From the NCBI GenBank assembly GCA_028821125.1, contig JAPPHD010000004.1:1-39817 (forward strand): a stretch of 39,817 nucleotides of DNA, given 5' to 3'. Positions 7,834-16,609 of the stretch are shown in pieces. Under the pieces are notes generated by a model. That model did no database searches. It worked only from the letters and a program-made list of their open reading frames with translations, and was not told the DNA's origin. Both the position numbers and the translations under genes were made by a program. This DNA is from Gammaproteobacteria bacterium (GTDB lineage Bacteria > Pseudomonadota > Gammaproteobacteria > Pseudomonadales > Azotimanducaceae). Positions within the stretch are counted from its first letter, which is position 1, and every line of letters starts with the position of its first letter.

Positions 7834-10266
7834 TCAGCCGCCGAAGCGGTAATTCACCTTCATGCCCCAGATTCGCGGGTGCGGCCGCAGGCGGAATCCG
7901 CTGTAACCGAAGTTCTCGCCGGTGCCGGTAAAGTACGCCTCGTCGGTGAGATTCTCCACGTAGGCCACCAGTTCCCAGTCCTCGCTCGGCTGGATACCGA
8001 TGCGCAGGTTCAGGAGATGCACATCCGGCGTGCGGAACGGGAAGCCGTCGCTGCGGTCGGGCACTTGAGCGATCGGGACCTGCCGCGTGAGGGGATCGGC
8101 GTAGATTACGGCGCCGCTCGTCTGCCGGTAGGTGACGTCTTCGATGGTGGAGAACTGGGCGTCCTTGTAGATCCACTCCAGCCGCACCCAACCGTCCCAG
8201 CGGTCGGCCTGGAAGCTGTAGTCCGCCGCCATGCTCCAACTCAACTCGGGTGCCCGGGGCAAGGGCTCGCCCTTCAGGTTCACGAACAGGTTGCCGCTCA
8301 GGCGCGCCACATCGTCGCTCTTGATCTCGGTGTCGACGTAGCCGACCCCTGCCGTAATGCTCAGGTTGCCGTTGATCAGGGCCGCCAGTTCCGCCTCGAA
8401 TCCGACGGCGCGCGCTTCCTCGACGTTGATGGTGAGTTCGACGTTGGAGGTGGGGTCGCCGGGGACGAGGAAGAAGAACGTCTCCAGTTGCAGGTCGGTC
8501 CAGTCGACGTAGAAGGCCGAGGCGTTGAAGCGCGCCCGACCGTCGAGCAACGTGGACTTCACGCCCAGTTCGTAGTTCCAGAGCTTCTCTGCGGCGAACG
8601 GTTCGTCGACGGCGGAGTTGTCGGCGCCGTTGCGACCGAGCGAGAAGCCGCCGGCCTTGTAGCCCCTGGAGACGGTGCCGTACAGGGTGGCTTGTTGGGA
8701 GGCTTCGTAGGAAACGGCGATGCGGGGCGAGAAGTTGTCGAACGTCCTGTCGTTTTCGATCTCCGCCGTCGGCACAATCTCGTTGGGCCAGCGCGGCCCG
8801 CCGGTGGGGCCCAGGGGGAAGAAGGTGTAGTTGACGTCGTCGGAGGTGTAGCGCCCGCCCAGGTTGAGATCGAGGCGGTCGCTGACCTTGAGGGTGACAT
8901 CGGCGAAGACCGCGATGCTCTTCAGCTCGAAGTCGTCCCGCTGACAGGCCAGGCAGAACGGCCGGCCGAAGATGTCGTTCAGGAAGGTGGGCGGCAGCGA
9001 GCCGATTGCGGCGTGGTCCACGCCGTCGACGACGGTCGTCGTTCCCAACTGCACGTTGCTGTCGATGGTCTTCTCGTCGCGGGCGTACATGGCGCCCAGG
9101 GTCCAGTCCAGCGACTCGGTGGATGCATTGAGACGCACCTCGGTGCTGAAGGAAGTGCCCGCGCGGGTCTGGTCGCGGAACACCACGTGCTCCGGGACCA
9201 GGTCGTTGTCGAATACCCGGTCGGTGTCGGTGTCGATCCAGCCGGTGATCCAGTTCAGCGTGGCCGCCTCGGACAGTTCCCGGCTGACCTTGAGGATGCC
9301 GGTCAGGGTGGTGTTGTCGTTCTTCTCGCCGATGGCGGAGCGGCCGGTCTTGTTGCGGTTGTCCGGCCAGAACCCGGTGCCCGGGTCCACCGGTTCGGTG
9401 AGGCCGCCGGACGGGCCGCGGAACAGGAAGGTGGCCACCGAGTCGGTGTCCCAGACGCCGGCGGGAACGTTCTCGTCGTGCCCCTGCTGCTCGTCGGTGA
9501 CCATCCACATGAGGTCGACGGTGGTGGCGTCGTCCGGCAGCCAGCGGGCGGCGGCGCGACCCATGACGTATTCGTGGCCGGAGTCGCCGCCGCCGGGCAC
9601 GATGTTCTCCACCAGGCCGCCGGAATCCTCGTAGTAGAGCACCGCACGCAGGAAGAAGGTCTCGGATATCGGCAGGTTGACCATGCCGCTGAAATCGTAC
9701 TGTTCGCTCGCGCCCTCGAAGGAGCGGGCGCCCACGCTGAGGCTGGCGTCGAAGTCTTCCGCGGGCTTCCTGGTGGTGAGGTTCAGAGCGCCGCCCACGG
9801 CGTTGCGGCCGAAGTATGTACCTTGAGGGCCACGCAGCACCTCGATGCGTTCCAGGTCCTGCAACTGCGGATTGATGGTTCCCTGGCCCACGGAAGCGAC
9901 GCTGAACTCGTCCAGGTAGACACCGATGGACTGGATGAAGGAGGTCTCGTCGGTGTTGATGTTGCTCACGCCGCGCATGGCGATGCTGATGCCGCGGCTG
10001 CCGACCTGCCCGTCCTCGGTGTAGCTGACGTTCGGCGTCTGGTTGAGGTAGTGGGCCGCCTCGGTGATGTTGGATGCCTCCAGCGTATCGCCGGTGAAGG
10101 CGGTGACCGCCACCGGCACTTCCTGGATGTTCTGTTCGCGGCGCTGGGCCGTGACGATGATTTCCTCCAATACCGCATCGTCCTGAGCCCGGGCCGGCTG
10201 GACGACTGGTGCGAGTAGAGCAATCGCAAGGGCCAGTCCCATCGGTCTGATTGTGTACGTGCTCAT
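7834..10266 (-). CDS. TonB-dependent outer-membrane receptor
   Basis: 810 residues from the ATG at 10266, which has GGGAGG 8 bases upstream. A signal peptide (residues 1 to about 27) ends at QPARAQ. The TonB-box region EEIIVTAQRREQNIQEVPV is followed by a plug domain (about 45-160, with GVSNINTDETSF and LRGPQGTYFGRNAVGGALNL). The rest is a beta-barrel ending in NYRFGG, with a C-terminal aromatic-glycine close typical of barrel insertion. Receptors with this QRREQNIQEVP start are frequent in heterotrophic proteobacteria and bring in large or scarce substrates. It converges with the SMP-30 gene with 7 bases between stops. The ligand is unknown; the neighbouring esterase and lactonase hint at an ester or sugar-acid compound rather than plain iron. 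Confidence 0.93.
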   Translation of the reverse strand: MSTYTIRPMGLALAIALLAPVVQPARAQDDAVLEEIIVTAQRREQNIQEVPVAVTAFTGDTLEASNITEAAHYLNQTPNVSYTEDGQVGSRGISIAMRGVSNINTDETSFIQSIGVYLDEFSVASVGQGTINPQLQDLERIEVLRGPQGTYFGRNAVGGALNLTTRKPAEDFDASLSVGARSFEGASEQYDFSGMVNLPISETFFLRAVLYYEDSGGLVENIVPGGGDSGHEYVMGRAAARWLPDDATTVDLMWMVTDEQQGHDENVPAGVWDTDSVATFLFRGPSGGLTEPVDPGTGFWPDNRNKTGRSAIGEKNDNTTLTGILKVSRELSEAATLNWITGWIDTDTDRVFDNDLVPEHVVFRDQTRAGTSFSTEVRLNASTESLDWTLGAMYARDEKTIDSNVQLGTTTVVDGVDHAAIGSLPPTFLNDIFGRPFCLACQRDDFELKSIAVFADVTLKVSDRLDLNLGGRYTSDDVNYTFFPLGPTGGPRWPNEIVPTAEIENDRTFDNFSPRIAVSYEASQQATLYGTVSRGYKAGGFSLGRNGADNSAVDEPFAAEKLWNYELGVKSTLLDGRARFNASAFYVDWTDLQLETFFFLVPGDPTSNVELTINVEEARAVGFEAELAALINGNLSITAGVGYVDTEIKSDDVARLSGNLFVNLKGEPLPRAPELSWSMAADYSFQADRWDGWVRLEWIYKDAQFSTIEDVTYRQTSGAVIYADPLTRQVPIAQVPDRSDGFPFRTPDVHLLNLRIGIQPSEDWELVAYVENLTDEAYFTGTGENFGYSGFRLRPHPRIWGMKVNYRFGG

Positions 10267-10589
10267 CTTTTGATCCTCCCAAGGACCGAAGTTGCACGAC
10301 CGGCCTGGAGGGCCGCTGCACTCCTGCCCGGCCCCGATTATCGCGCTTGAGCATGAAGCAGGGAAGTTGAGGCGCCGCTTGCGTCGGTGGCACGAGTCCA
10401 CTTTTTTGGACCAGGGGCAAAAAACAGGCCTTGTCTTCCTCGCCTCGGCGAGCTGGCCTCGAAAGGGTCATCGATCGAGACTTGTTTCCCGGCAACCGGC
10501 GTGGAAACCTTGGTTCACCGAATCCGACACGCGGGACACGCCGGCGCCGGAGGTGGTATCGTCCATTCAGATCAAGAGCGGAGACCGGC
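10267..10589. other. Divergent intergenic region between the TonB receptor and the small membrane protein gene
   Basis: About 320 bases. On the minus strand it is the leader of the receptor gene. Around 10400-10435 there is an imperfect hairpin AGTCCACTTTTTTGGACC next to a second A/T tract (GGGCAAAAAACAGGCC). No riboswitch or regulator site could be recognised, and no convincing sigma-70 promoter. Confidence 0.4.
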
Positions 10590-10970
10590 GTGAAGGGCAT
10601 AATCGTACGTACCCTGATCATTGCCCTGGGAATCTGGGTGGCGGACAAGCTGGTGCCCGGCGTCTATGTCGGTTCGGGCGTTTCTCTGGTGTTCGCCGCG
10701 ATCGCCCTCGGGCTTGTCAATGCCTTGATCCGTCCGCTGATCGTGCTGCTCACGCTGCCCTTCACGCTGGTCACGCTGGGGCTTTTTCTGCTGGTCGTCA
10801 ACGCCGCCATGCTGCAACTGGCCGACTGGTTCGTGTCGGGATTCTCCGTGGACGGGTTCTTCAGTGCCGTATTCGGCTCCATCGTGATCAGCCTGGTGAG
10901 TTGGGCCGCCTCGTCGTTCGTCGGCCCACAGGGGCGCTACGAAGTCATGGTCCGGCGGGAGCGGCTGTAG
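10590..10970 (+). CDS. Small four-helix membrane protein (phage-holin family IV / DUF360-like)
   Basis: 126 residues from a GTG at 10590 with GGAGA about 8 bases upstream; the frame is open further but that part is not protein-like. Four hydrophobic segments are clear: TLIIALGIWVADKLVPGV, LVFAAIALGLVNALIRPLIVLL, FTLVTLGLFLLVVNAAMLQLAD, and FFSAVFGSIVISLVSWAASSF. The NALIRP loop and the W-F motif after the third helix are typical of the family named after mycobacterial phage holins (PF04020). Most members are chromosomal and unrelated to prophage; their job is unknown. Nothing nearby suggests a phage. Confidence 0.85.
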   Translation: MKGIIVRTLIIALGIWVADKLVPGVYVGSGVSLVFAAIALGLVNALIRPLIVLLTLPFTLVTLGLFLLVVNAAMLQLADWFVSGFSVDGFFSAVFGSIVISLVSWAASSFVGPQGRYEVMVRRERL

Positions 10971-10988
10971 CGCCCGGGTAAGAGCGCC

Positions 10989-11372
10989 ATGCCGCAGTTC
11001 ATACTCATCGGCCTTTGCGAGCCGCCGGGCCCGGAGGATCAGGCCGCGTTCGAGGAGTGGTTTGTCGACCAGCACATCGAGGACACCGCCAAGTGCCCGA
11101 ATTTCGTCAACGGTCGGGTCTTCAAGCTGAGCGGGCCGCACCTCGACGGCGAAACCGTCTCCGGCTACCTGTCCCTCTACGAGGTGGAGGCGCCGAGCTA
11201 CGAGGAGGCGGAGCGCGTGCTCAACGAGTGGCAGGCCGATCCCGATGCCTGGGAAGGCCGGCGCAGGCACATGGAAACCGGCGCCAGGCTCGGTGGCATC
11301 CCGCTCAAGGTCAATGGGTCCGGCTGGTACGAACTGATGAAGTCGTTTCCCGGGCCTAAAGCCGGGGCATAG
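10989..11372 (+). CDS. Small EthD/dimeric alpha-beta-barrel-like protein
   Basis: 127 residues, starting 18 bases after the previous stop and so probably cotranscribed. It begins with a strand FILIGLCEPP, followed by FEEWFVDQHIEDTAKCPNFVNGRVFKL, the helix-strand pattern of ferredoxin-like dimeric barrels such as EthD. The 'WF..QH' segment resembles the conserved 'WY...H' of that group. The middle SGYLSLYEVEAPSYEEAERV is a second strand-helix unit. Members take part in degradation pathways or are of unknown role. No catalytic residue can be assigned. The family assignment is tentative. Confidence 0.7.
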   Translation: MPQFILIGLCEPPGPEDQAAFEEWFVDQHIEDTAKCPNFVNGRVFKLSGPHLDGETVSGYLSLYEVEAPSYEEAERVLNEWQADPDAWEGRRRHMETGARLGGIPLKVNGSGWYELMKSFPGPKAGA

Positions 11373-11409
11373 ACGACACCATGATGTCCCGCAAGCCGGC
11401 CGGGTTGGG

Positions 11410-13344
11410 CTATTGCCGGGGTTCGAGTTCCAGCAACCTGGTGTGTTCGTCGACGCGCTGGCCGGCGGAGCAATGAACGGCGGTCACCTCGCCGGCACAG
11501 GGCGCAACGATGCTGTGTTCCATCTTCATGGCCTCGATGACCGCGAGCAGGTCGCCGGCCTCCACCACCTCGCCCACGGCAACGGCCAGGCTGATCACCT
11601 GGCCGGGCATCGGTGAAACGATGCGGTCGGCGCCGTCAAGCCGGTCCGCCTGGTCCGCCGTAAGGTCCTGCACGCACTGGAACACCGAGGTTTCGCCATC
11701 GAGCATCAGGTGGATGGCGCTGCCGTCCCGAAGCAGCCCTGCTTCTTGAACGCGCCCGTTCAGCCGAACGGCCAATGCGTCGGCACCTGAATTCAGGGCT
11801 TCCACGCTGAACGAAGAGTCGCCGGCCACAACCTTGCCGGGGGGAAACCGGACGGTCTGGAAGACGCCCTCGTGCTGCAGCAGCACCTCGGTGCGCGCTG
11901 GCTGATTGACGCGCCAGCCATCGGCCCGGGACCAGGGAAGGGCGCCGTTCGGGACTGCTGCGAGTGCGGCCAGTGCCCAGTGCAGGTCGTTCAGCCCCGG
12001 GGTCACTGCCCCGTGAATGGTGTCGGCAAGGTGGGTGCCGTAGTCGCCCGCCACGAACTCGGGGTGGGCGAGCAGGTTGCGCAGATACCCGGCATTGTGC
12101 TCGATGCCGGCTATCTCGGTGTTTTCCAGGGCTTCGATCAGGTCGCGCCGGGCTGCCTCGCGGGACGGCCCGTGGGCAATCAGCTTCGCCACTATGGGGT
12201 CGTAGTGCACCGGCACGGAATCGCCCTCTTCCACCCCGGTGTCGACCCGCACGTTGCCGGGAAAGCGCAGTCGCCGCAACTTGCCGGCGGAAGGCAGGAA
12301 ACCCCGGGCCGGGCTCTCCGCGTACAGGCGCGCCTCGATGGCGTGGCCGGTTGCCTCGGGTTCGATCTCGAGCGGTTCGCCGGCGGCAATGCGCAACTGC
12401 CACTCCACGAGGTCGAGGCCGGTTATCGCCTCGGTGACCGGGTGCTCCACCTGCAGGCGGGTGTTCATCTCCATGAAGTAGAAGGCGGTGTCGACCCCCC
12501 GGCCCTCGGCGATGAACTCGACCGTACCCGCACCCGAGTAACCGATGGCTTGCGCGGCATTGACCGCCGCTTCCAGCAGCCGCCGGCGCAAGGGTTCGCC
12601 CACCGTCGGGCCCGGCGCCTCCTCGATGACCTTCTGGTGCCGGCGCTGCACGGAGCAGTCCCGTTCGAAAACGCCGACGGTGTTGCCGTGCGTATCGGCC
12701 AGGATCTGCACCTCCAGGTGTTTCGGATTCACCAGGTAGCGTTCCAGCAGCATCTTCTCGTCCGCGAAAGCGGCGGCGGCTTCGCGCCGGGCCCCTTCCA
12801 GCGCCGCGGCGAACTCTTCGGGAGCCTCGACCAGGCGCATGCCCTTGCCCCCGCCACCGGCGGAGGCCTTGATCAACAGCGGGAATCCCACTTTGCGGGC
12901 GGCCGCCGCGAGGACGGCGTCGTCCTGGTCGTCGTCCTGGTACCCGGGAACCACCGGCGTGCCCGCCTCGGCGATCAGGCGCTTGGCCTCCACCTTGGAA
13001 CCCATGGCGCGGATGGCGGCGCTCGACGGGCCGACGAACGCGATCCCCGCTTCGGTGCAGGCATCCGCGAAATCGGCGTTTTCGCTCAGGAATCCGTAGC
13101 CGGGGTGGATCGCATCCGCCCCGGCTCTCTGCGCCGCGGCGAGCACGGCATCGATATCGAGATAGCTCTCCACGGCGGGCGCCGGGCCGATTCGGTAGGC
13201 GCTGTCGGCGTGCCGGACATGCAACGCGCCCGCGTCGGCATCGGAGTAGACGGCCGCGGCGTGCATCCCGAGCCGCCGGGCTGTAGCGATGACCCGGCAG
13301 GCGATCTCGCCCCGGTTGGCGATGAGCAGGGTACGAATGGTCAC
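11410..13344 (-). CDS. liuD: Methylcrotonyl-CoA carboxylase biotin-containing alpha subunit
   Basis: 644 residues from a GTG at 13344, 7 bases after the beta-subunit stop. The biotin carboxylase part starts with LLIANRGEIACRVIATARRLG and has the ATP-grasp glycine loop KASAGGGGKGMR, the HPGYGFLSENADFA motif and the EMNTRLQVEHPVTE signature. The C-terminal biotin carrier has the lysine in EAMKMEH, followed by IVAPCAGEVTAV. With the beta subunit it carboxylates an acyl-CoA using bicarbonate, ATP and biotin. Length and the partner's sequence fit 3-methylcrotonyl-CoA carboxylase of leucine breakdown (LiuD) better than propionyl- or geranyl-CoA carboxylase, but the alpha subunit alone would not settle that. 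The other liu genes are not next to it. Confidence 0.9.
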   Translation of the reverse strand: MTIRTLLIANRGEIACRVIATARRLGMHAAAVYSDADAGALHVRHADSAYRIGPAPAVESYLDIDAVLAAAQRAGADAIHPGYGFLSENADFADACTEAGIAFVGPSSAAIRAMGSKVEAKRLIAEAGTPVVPGYQDDDQDDAVLAAAARKVGFPLLIKASAGGGGKGMRLVEAPEEFAAALEGARREAAAAFADEKMLLERYLVNPKHLEVQILADTHGNTVGVFERDCSVQRRHQKVIEEAPGPTVGEPLRRRLLEAAVNAAQAIGYSGAGTVEFIAEGRGVDTAFYFMEMNTRLQVEHPVTEAITGLDLVEWQLRIAAGEPLEIEPEATGHAIEARLYAESPARGFLPSAGKLRRLRFPGNVRVDTGVEEGDSVPVHYDPIVAKLIAHGPSREAARRDLIEALENTEIAGIEHNAGYLRNLLAHPEFVAGDYGTHLADTIHGAVTPGLNDLHWALAALAAVPNGALPWSRADGWRVNQPARTEVLLQHEGVFQTVRFPPGKVVAGDSSFSVEALNSGADALAVRLNGRVQEAGLLRDGSAIHLMLDGETSVFQCVQDLTADQADRLDGADRIVSPMPGQVISLAVAVGEVVEAGDLLAVIEAMKMEHSIVAPCAGEVTAVHCSAGQRVDEHTRLLELEPRQ

Positions 13345-13351
13345 AAACAAA

Positions 13352-14962
13352 CTACATCCGGAAGACGCCGAAGCGGGATTTTGGCTGTTCCGGCGTTCGG
13401 CAGGCCATTGCCAGCGCCAGGCCAAGCGCCCGGCGGGTGTCGACGGGGTCGATCACGCCGTCGTCCCAGAGGCGGGCGCTCGCGTAGTAGGGATGGCCCT
13501 GGGCTTCGTACTGATCCCTGATCCCCTCCATGAAGGCGTCCTGTTCCTCCGGCGGCCAGGTTTTGCCGCGCGCCTCCAGGCTATCGCGGCGGACGGTAGC
13601 GAGCACGTGAGCGGCCTGTTCGCCGCCCATGACCGAGATGCGGGAGTTCGGCCAGGTCCAGAGCATGTTGCCGGTATAGGCACGGCCGCACATGGCGTAG
13701 TTGCCGGCGCCGTGGGAGCCGCCGATGACCACGGTGAACTTCGGCACCCTGGCGCAGGCGACGGCGGTGACCATCTTGGCGCCGTTCTTGGCGATCCCTT
13801 CGTTCTCGTATTTCCTGCCCACCATGAACCCGGTGATGTTCTGCAGAAACAGGAGCGGTATCCCCCGCCGGTCTGCCACCTGGATGAAATGCGCGGCCTT
13901 GAGCGCGGATTCGGAGAACAGGATGCCGTTGTTCGCCAGGATGGCGACGGGGTAGCCGTCGATGTGGGCGAAGCCGCACACCAGGGTTTCGCCGTAGAGC
14001 GGCTTGAACTCGTGGAGTTCGCTGCGGTCCACCAAACGCGCGATCACTTCGTTGACATCGTAGGGCGTGCGGGTATCCCTCGGCAGCACCCCGTACAGCT
14101 CGGAGGGGTCGGCTTCCGGTTCCGCCGGGTCGCGTGTCTTGACGGTAGGCCGGTAGCGCAGATGACTGTTGGCGACGATCTCCCGGGCCAGCGCCAGGGC
14201 GTGGCGGTCGTCGGCGGCGAGGTAGTCGGCCACGCCCGAGGTTCTGCTGTGCACATCGCCCCCGCCCAGGGTTTCGGCATCCACCTCTTCGCCGGTGGCC
14301 GCCTTCACCAGCGGCGGCCCGCCAAGGAAGATCGTGCCCTGGTTGCGAACGATCACCACCTGGTCGCACATGGCGGGCACGTAGGCCCCGCCGGCGGTGC
14401 AGGACCCCATCACCACGGCGATCTGGGGAATGCCGTCGGCGGACAGGTTTGCCTGGTTGTAGAAGATGCGGCCGAAGTGGCGCCGGTCCGGAAAGATGCC
14501 GTCCTGCAGGGGCAGGAAACCGCCGCCGGAGTCGACGAGGTAGATGCAGGGCAGATGATTCTCGGCGGCAACTTCCTGGGCGCGAAGGTGTTTCTTGACG
14601 GTAATGGGGTAATAGGTGCCGCCCTTGACCGTCGCGTCGTTGACGACGATGGCGCAGGGTTGCCCCGCCACACGGCCGACTCCGGTGATGATGCCCCCGC
14701 CGGGCGGCCAGTCTTCGTAGACCTCATAGCCGCCGAGCAGGCCGATCTCCAGGAACGGCGCGCCCGGGTCGAGCAATCCTTCGAGCCGCTCCCGGGGCAA
14801 CAGCTTGCCGCGCGAGGTGTGCCGTTCGCGGGATCGTTCGTCGCCGCCCAACGCGAGCCTGGCGGTGAGTTCCCGCAGGTCTCTTGCCAGCCCCCGGTGA
14901 TGCTCGCTGTTTGCCCTGAAATCCGGCGACCCGGTATCGATCTTGCTGCGCAGTACGGCCAT
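13352..14962 (-). CDS. liuB: Methylcrotonyl-CoA carboxylase carboxyltransferase beta subunit
   Basis: 536 residues from the ATG at 14962 (MAVLRSKID), close to the usual length of about 535. The frame is open upstream to 15178 but runs into the inverted-repeat element and is not protein-like there. Typical MccB segments are present: [84 protein letters not shown] and [16 protein letters not shown], the last two forming the two oxyanion loops of the crotonase-type carboxyltransferase. The enzyme carboxylates 3-methylcrotonyl-CoA in leucine and isovalerate catabolism. It is the first gene of a two-gene operon with the alpha subunit. No liuR, isovaleryl-CoA dehydrogenase or liuC is adjacent, so the pathway must be completed elsewhere. 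Confidence 0.92.
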   Translation of the reverse strand: MAVLRSKIDTGSPDFRANSEHHRGLARDLRELTARLALGGDERSRERHTSRGKLLPRERLEGLLDPGAPFLEIGLLGGYEVYEDWPPGGGIITGVGRVAGQPCAIVVNDATVKGGTYYPITVKKHLRAQEVAAENHLPCIYLVDSGGGFLPLQDGIFPDRRHFGRIFYNQANLSADGIPQIAVVMGSCTAGGAYVPAMCDQVVIVRNQGTIFLGGPPLVKAATGEEVDAETLGGGDVHSRTSGVADYLAADDRHALALAREIVANSHLRYRPTVKTRDPAEPEADPSELYGVLPRDTRTPYDVNEVIARLVDRSELHEFKPLYGETLVCGFAHIDGYPVAILANNGILFSESALKAAHFIQVADRRGIPLLFLQNITGFMVGRKYENEGIAKNGAKMVTAVACARVPKFTVVIGGSHGAGNYAMCGRAYTGNMLWTWPNSRISVMGGEQAAHVLATVRRDSLEARGKTWPPEEQDAFMEGIRDQYEAQGHPYYASARLWDDGVIDPVDTRRALGLALAMACRTPEQPKSRFGVFRM

Positions 14963-15074
14963 CCGCGGATTGTACGTATCGAACCGGTCTCCTGTCCCGG
15001 GAGTTTTCCGTAAATCCGGGATTGACCGCCGTGACGGTTCGGGGCACCCCCTGCCGCGGGGCACGAACGGGGTT

Positions 15075-15304
15075 GACCCGCAAATCTCACTAACTTTCGT
15101 CGCGAGGGCGTCGAGGCGCCGTGCAAGCGTGGCCGCGCGGACCGGAAGCTGGTGCAGGCATACTCGACAGTATGTCAAATCGGCTGGAGGGAGCCCTCAG
15201 CCGGGGAGCGCGAGGGGACACCCCTCGCATACGGAACGCCTGGCCGCGCTTACGCGAGTGCATCGGCGTCCGCAGCAGGAAGTTGGTGAGATTTGCGGGT
15301 TAAA
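15075..15304. repeat. Structured inverted-repeat element with three internal hairpins
   Basis: Two outer arms face each other. The left arm begins CCCGCAAATCTCACTAACTT at about 15077; the right arm, read on the minus strand from about 15301, begins CCCGCAAATCTCACCAACTT. Similarity falls off but continues for roughly 60-70 bases. Between them lie three separate hairpins: CATACT-CGAC-AGTATG (15159-15174), an almost perfect stem at 15181-15203 (CGGCT, GAGGG, CCCTC, AGCCG with one bulged G), and GCGAGGGG-ACA-CCCCTCGC (15210-15228). It fills most of the gap between liuB and the SPOR gene. The arrangement fits a small non-autonomous mobile or REP/BIME-type element. A possible further arm copy occurs at 39769. 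No gene is seen in it. Confidence 0.7.
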
Positions 15305-15417
15305 CTTAGGGTAGACGGCGACAGGGTACCCCAGGTGCGCTTTGCGGACCCGGGCGCGTCGCGTCGACAGTGGAGACCCGTCAGCAAGGGGCCGGAAAGG
15401 GAAAGCCCGAGGATCGC

Positions 15418-16008
15418 GTGGCCGCCAAGCGCAGCATGAACAGGAGATCATCGAAGAAGCGCCGGGGGCTGCACGGGCCCAGCTTTCTTGGCGGAGGCAT
15501 CCTCGGCGCAGGCGCCGTCGCCGTCGCGCTGCTCGTCCCGGGGTTCGTCTCCGAACAGTTCGCCAGGCTTCCCGACGTCACACCGGGCCAGGATGATCTC
15601 GAAGTCGTCTTCGAGTTTCCGGAACTGCTGCGGGAACCCGTGCCGGTCGACCCGGAGTCATACGGCACGCCGGGCTCGAGGCGGAACGACGAGCCTCCGT
15701 CATCCGGCCCGGAGGCGGCGCCGTCGGCCGCCGGCGAGGGGCAACCCGCGCCCGCGCAGCCCGCTCCCGTTCGAATCACCGAGATTTACATTCAGGCCGC
15801 CTCGTTCCGCGATGCCGGCGACGCCGATCAACTCCGTGCGCGGCTGCTTCTCCAGGGCCTGCCGGCCAGCCTCGGCCAGGTCGAGCTCGGAGACGGCACC
15901 TGGCACCGGGTCACCGTCGGGCCGATCGACTCGGCGGAGAGGGCGGGCAGCATCATGGCCCGCCTGCGCGACCAGAACCTGTCTCCCATGCGCATCAATC
16001 CCGGCTGA
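15418..16008 (+). CDS. SPOR-domain membrane protein (FtsN-like)
   Basis: 196 residues from the GTG at 15418, which has a GAGG 6 bases upstream; the ATG at 15436 or the GTG at 15370 are alternatives. A basic cytoplasmic start (NRRSSKKRRG) precedes one transmembrane helix (GGGILGAGAVAVALLVPGFV, about residues 25-45). A proline-rich low-complexity periplasmic linker follows, then a C-terminal SPOR domain (about 120-196: YIQAASFRDAGDADQLRARL, WHRVTVGPIDSAERAGSI). SPOR domains bind denuded peptidoglycan at the division septum. Its place directly before hslVU matches ftsN in E. coli and the SPOR gene of pseudomonads, so a role in division is likely, but it may not be a true FtsN. Confidence 0.85.
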   Translation: MAAKRSMNRRSSKKRRGLHGPSFLGGGILGAGAVAVALLVPGFVSEQFARLPDVTPGQDDLEVVFEFPELLREPVPVDPESYGTPGSRRNDEPPSSGPEAAPSAAGEGQPAPAQPAPVRITEIYIQAASFRDAGDADQLRARLLLQGLPASLGQVELGDGTWHRVTVGPIDSAERAGSIMARLRDQNLSPMRINPG

Positions 16009-16049
16009 TACCTTGAAAGTGCCCCGCACTGCCACCACTATCGCCAGTC

Positions 16050-16592
16050 ATGGAACCGATTCACGGCACCACCGTCCTGTGCGTACGGCGTGACGGCTGC
16101 GTCGCCCTGGGGGGCGACGGCCAGGTGTCTGCCGGCAACACGGTCATGAAAGGCAACGCCGTCAAGGTCCGGCGCCTTTACCAGGACAAGGTCCTGTCGG
16201 GATTTGCGGGCGGGACGGCGGATGCGTTCACGCTGTTCGAACGGTTCGAACAGGCCCTGGACAAGTATTCCGGCAATCTCATGCGCGCGTCGGTGGAACT
16301 GGCGAAGGACTGGCGCTCAGACCGGGTGCTGCGCCGCCTGGAAGCCATGCTCATCGTGGCGGACGGCGGCACGACCCTGATGATCAGCGGCACCGGCGAC
16401 GTGATCGAGCCGGAGTCCGGGGTCATCGCCATCGGTTCGGGCGGGCCCTACGCCCAGGCCGCGGCCAGGGCGCTGGTGGACAATACCGACCTGGGCGCCG
16501 TTGAAGTCGTGGAGAAGGCGCTCGGCATCGCCGCCGACATCTGCATCTACACCAACCACAGCCGCACCATCGAAAGCCTGGCCGCGGGCTGA
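16050..16592 (+). CDS. hslV: ATP-dependent protease HslVU, peptidase subunit HslV
   Basis: 180 residues. HslV is a threonine peptidase that forms two hexameric rings. The catalytic Thr is at residue 7 ([16 protein letters not shown]), so a six-residue propeptide must be removed; many relatives have only the initiator Met. Family segments follow: [72 protein letters not shown] and [15 protein letters not shown]. It lies 41 bases after the SPOR gene and 17 before hslU, clearly one operon. In other bacteria the complex degrades misfolded and regulatory proteins under heat stress. No heat-shock promoter was recognised here. Confidence 0.97.
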   Translation: MEPIHGTTVLCVRRDGCVALGGDGQVSAGNTVMKGNAVKVRRLYQDKVLSGFAGGTADAFTLFERFEQALDKYSGNLMRASVELAKDWRSDRVLRRLEAMLIVADGGTTLMISGTGDVIEPESGVIAIGSGGPYAQAAARALVDNTDLGAVEVVEKALGIAADICIYTNHSRTIESLAAG

Positions 16593-16609
16593 CCGACGGA
16601 CGAATCGAC

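Noticed and set aside
7879-10218. 779-residue plus-strand frame opposite the TonB receptor
   Set aside because: Antisense shadow. The minus strand has a signal peptide, TonB box, plug and barrel end.
10590-10970. Prophage remnant based on the holin-family name
   Set aside because: The family is mostly chromosomal and no lysin, integrase, capsid or attachment site is nearby.
13345-13425. Longer N-terminus for the biotin-containing carboxylase subunit
   Set aside because: The extra residues run into the end of the beta subunit and do not look like protein; the GTG at 13344 begins at the conserved TIRTLLIANRGE segment.
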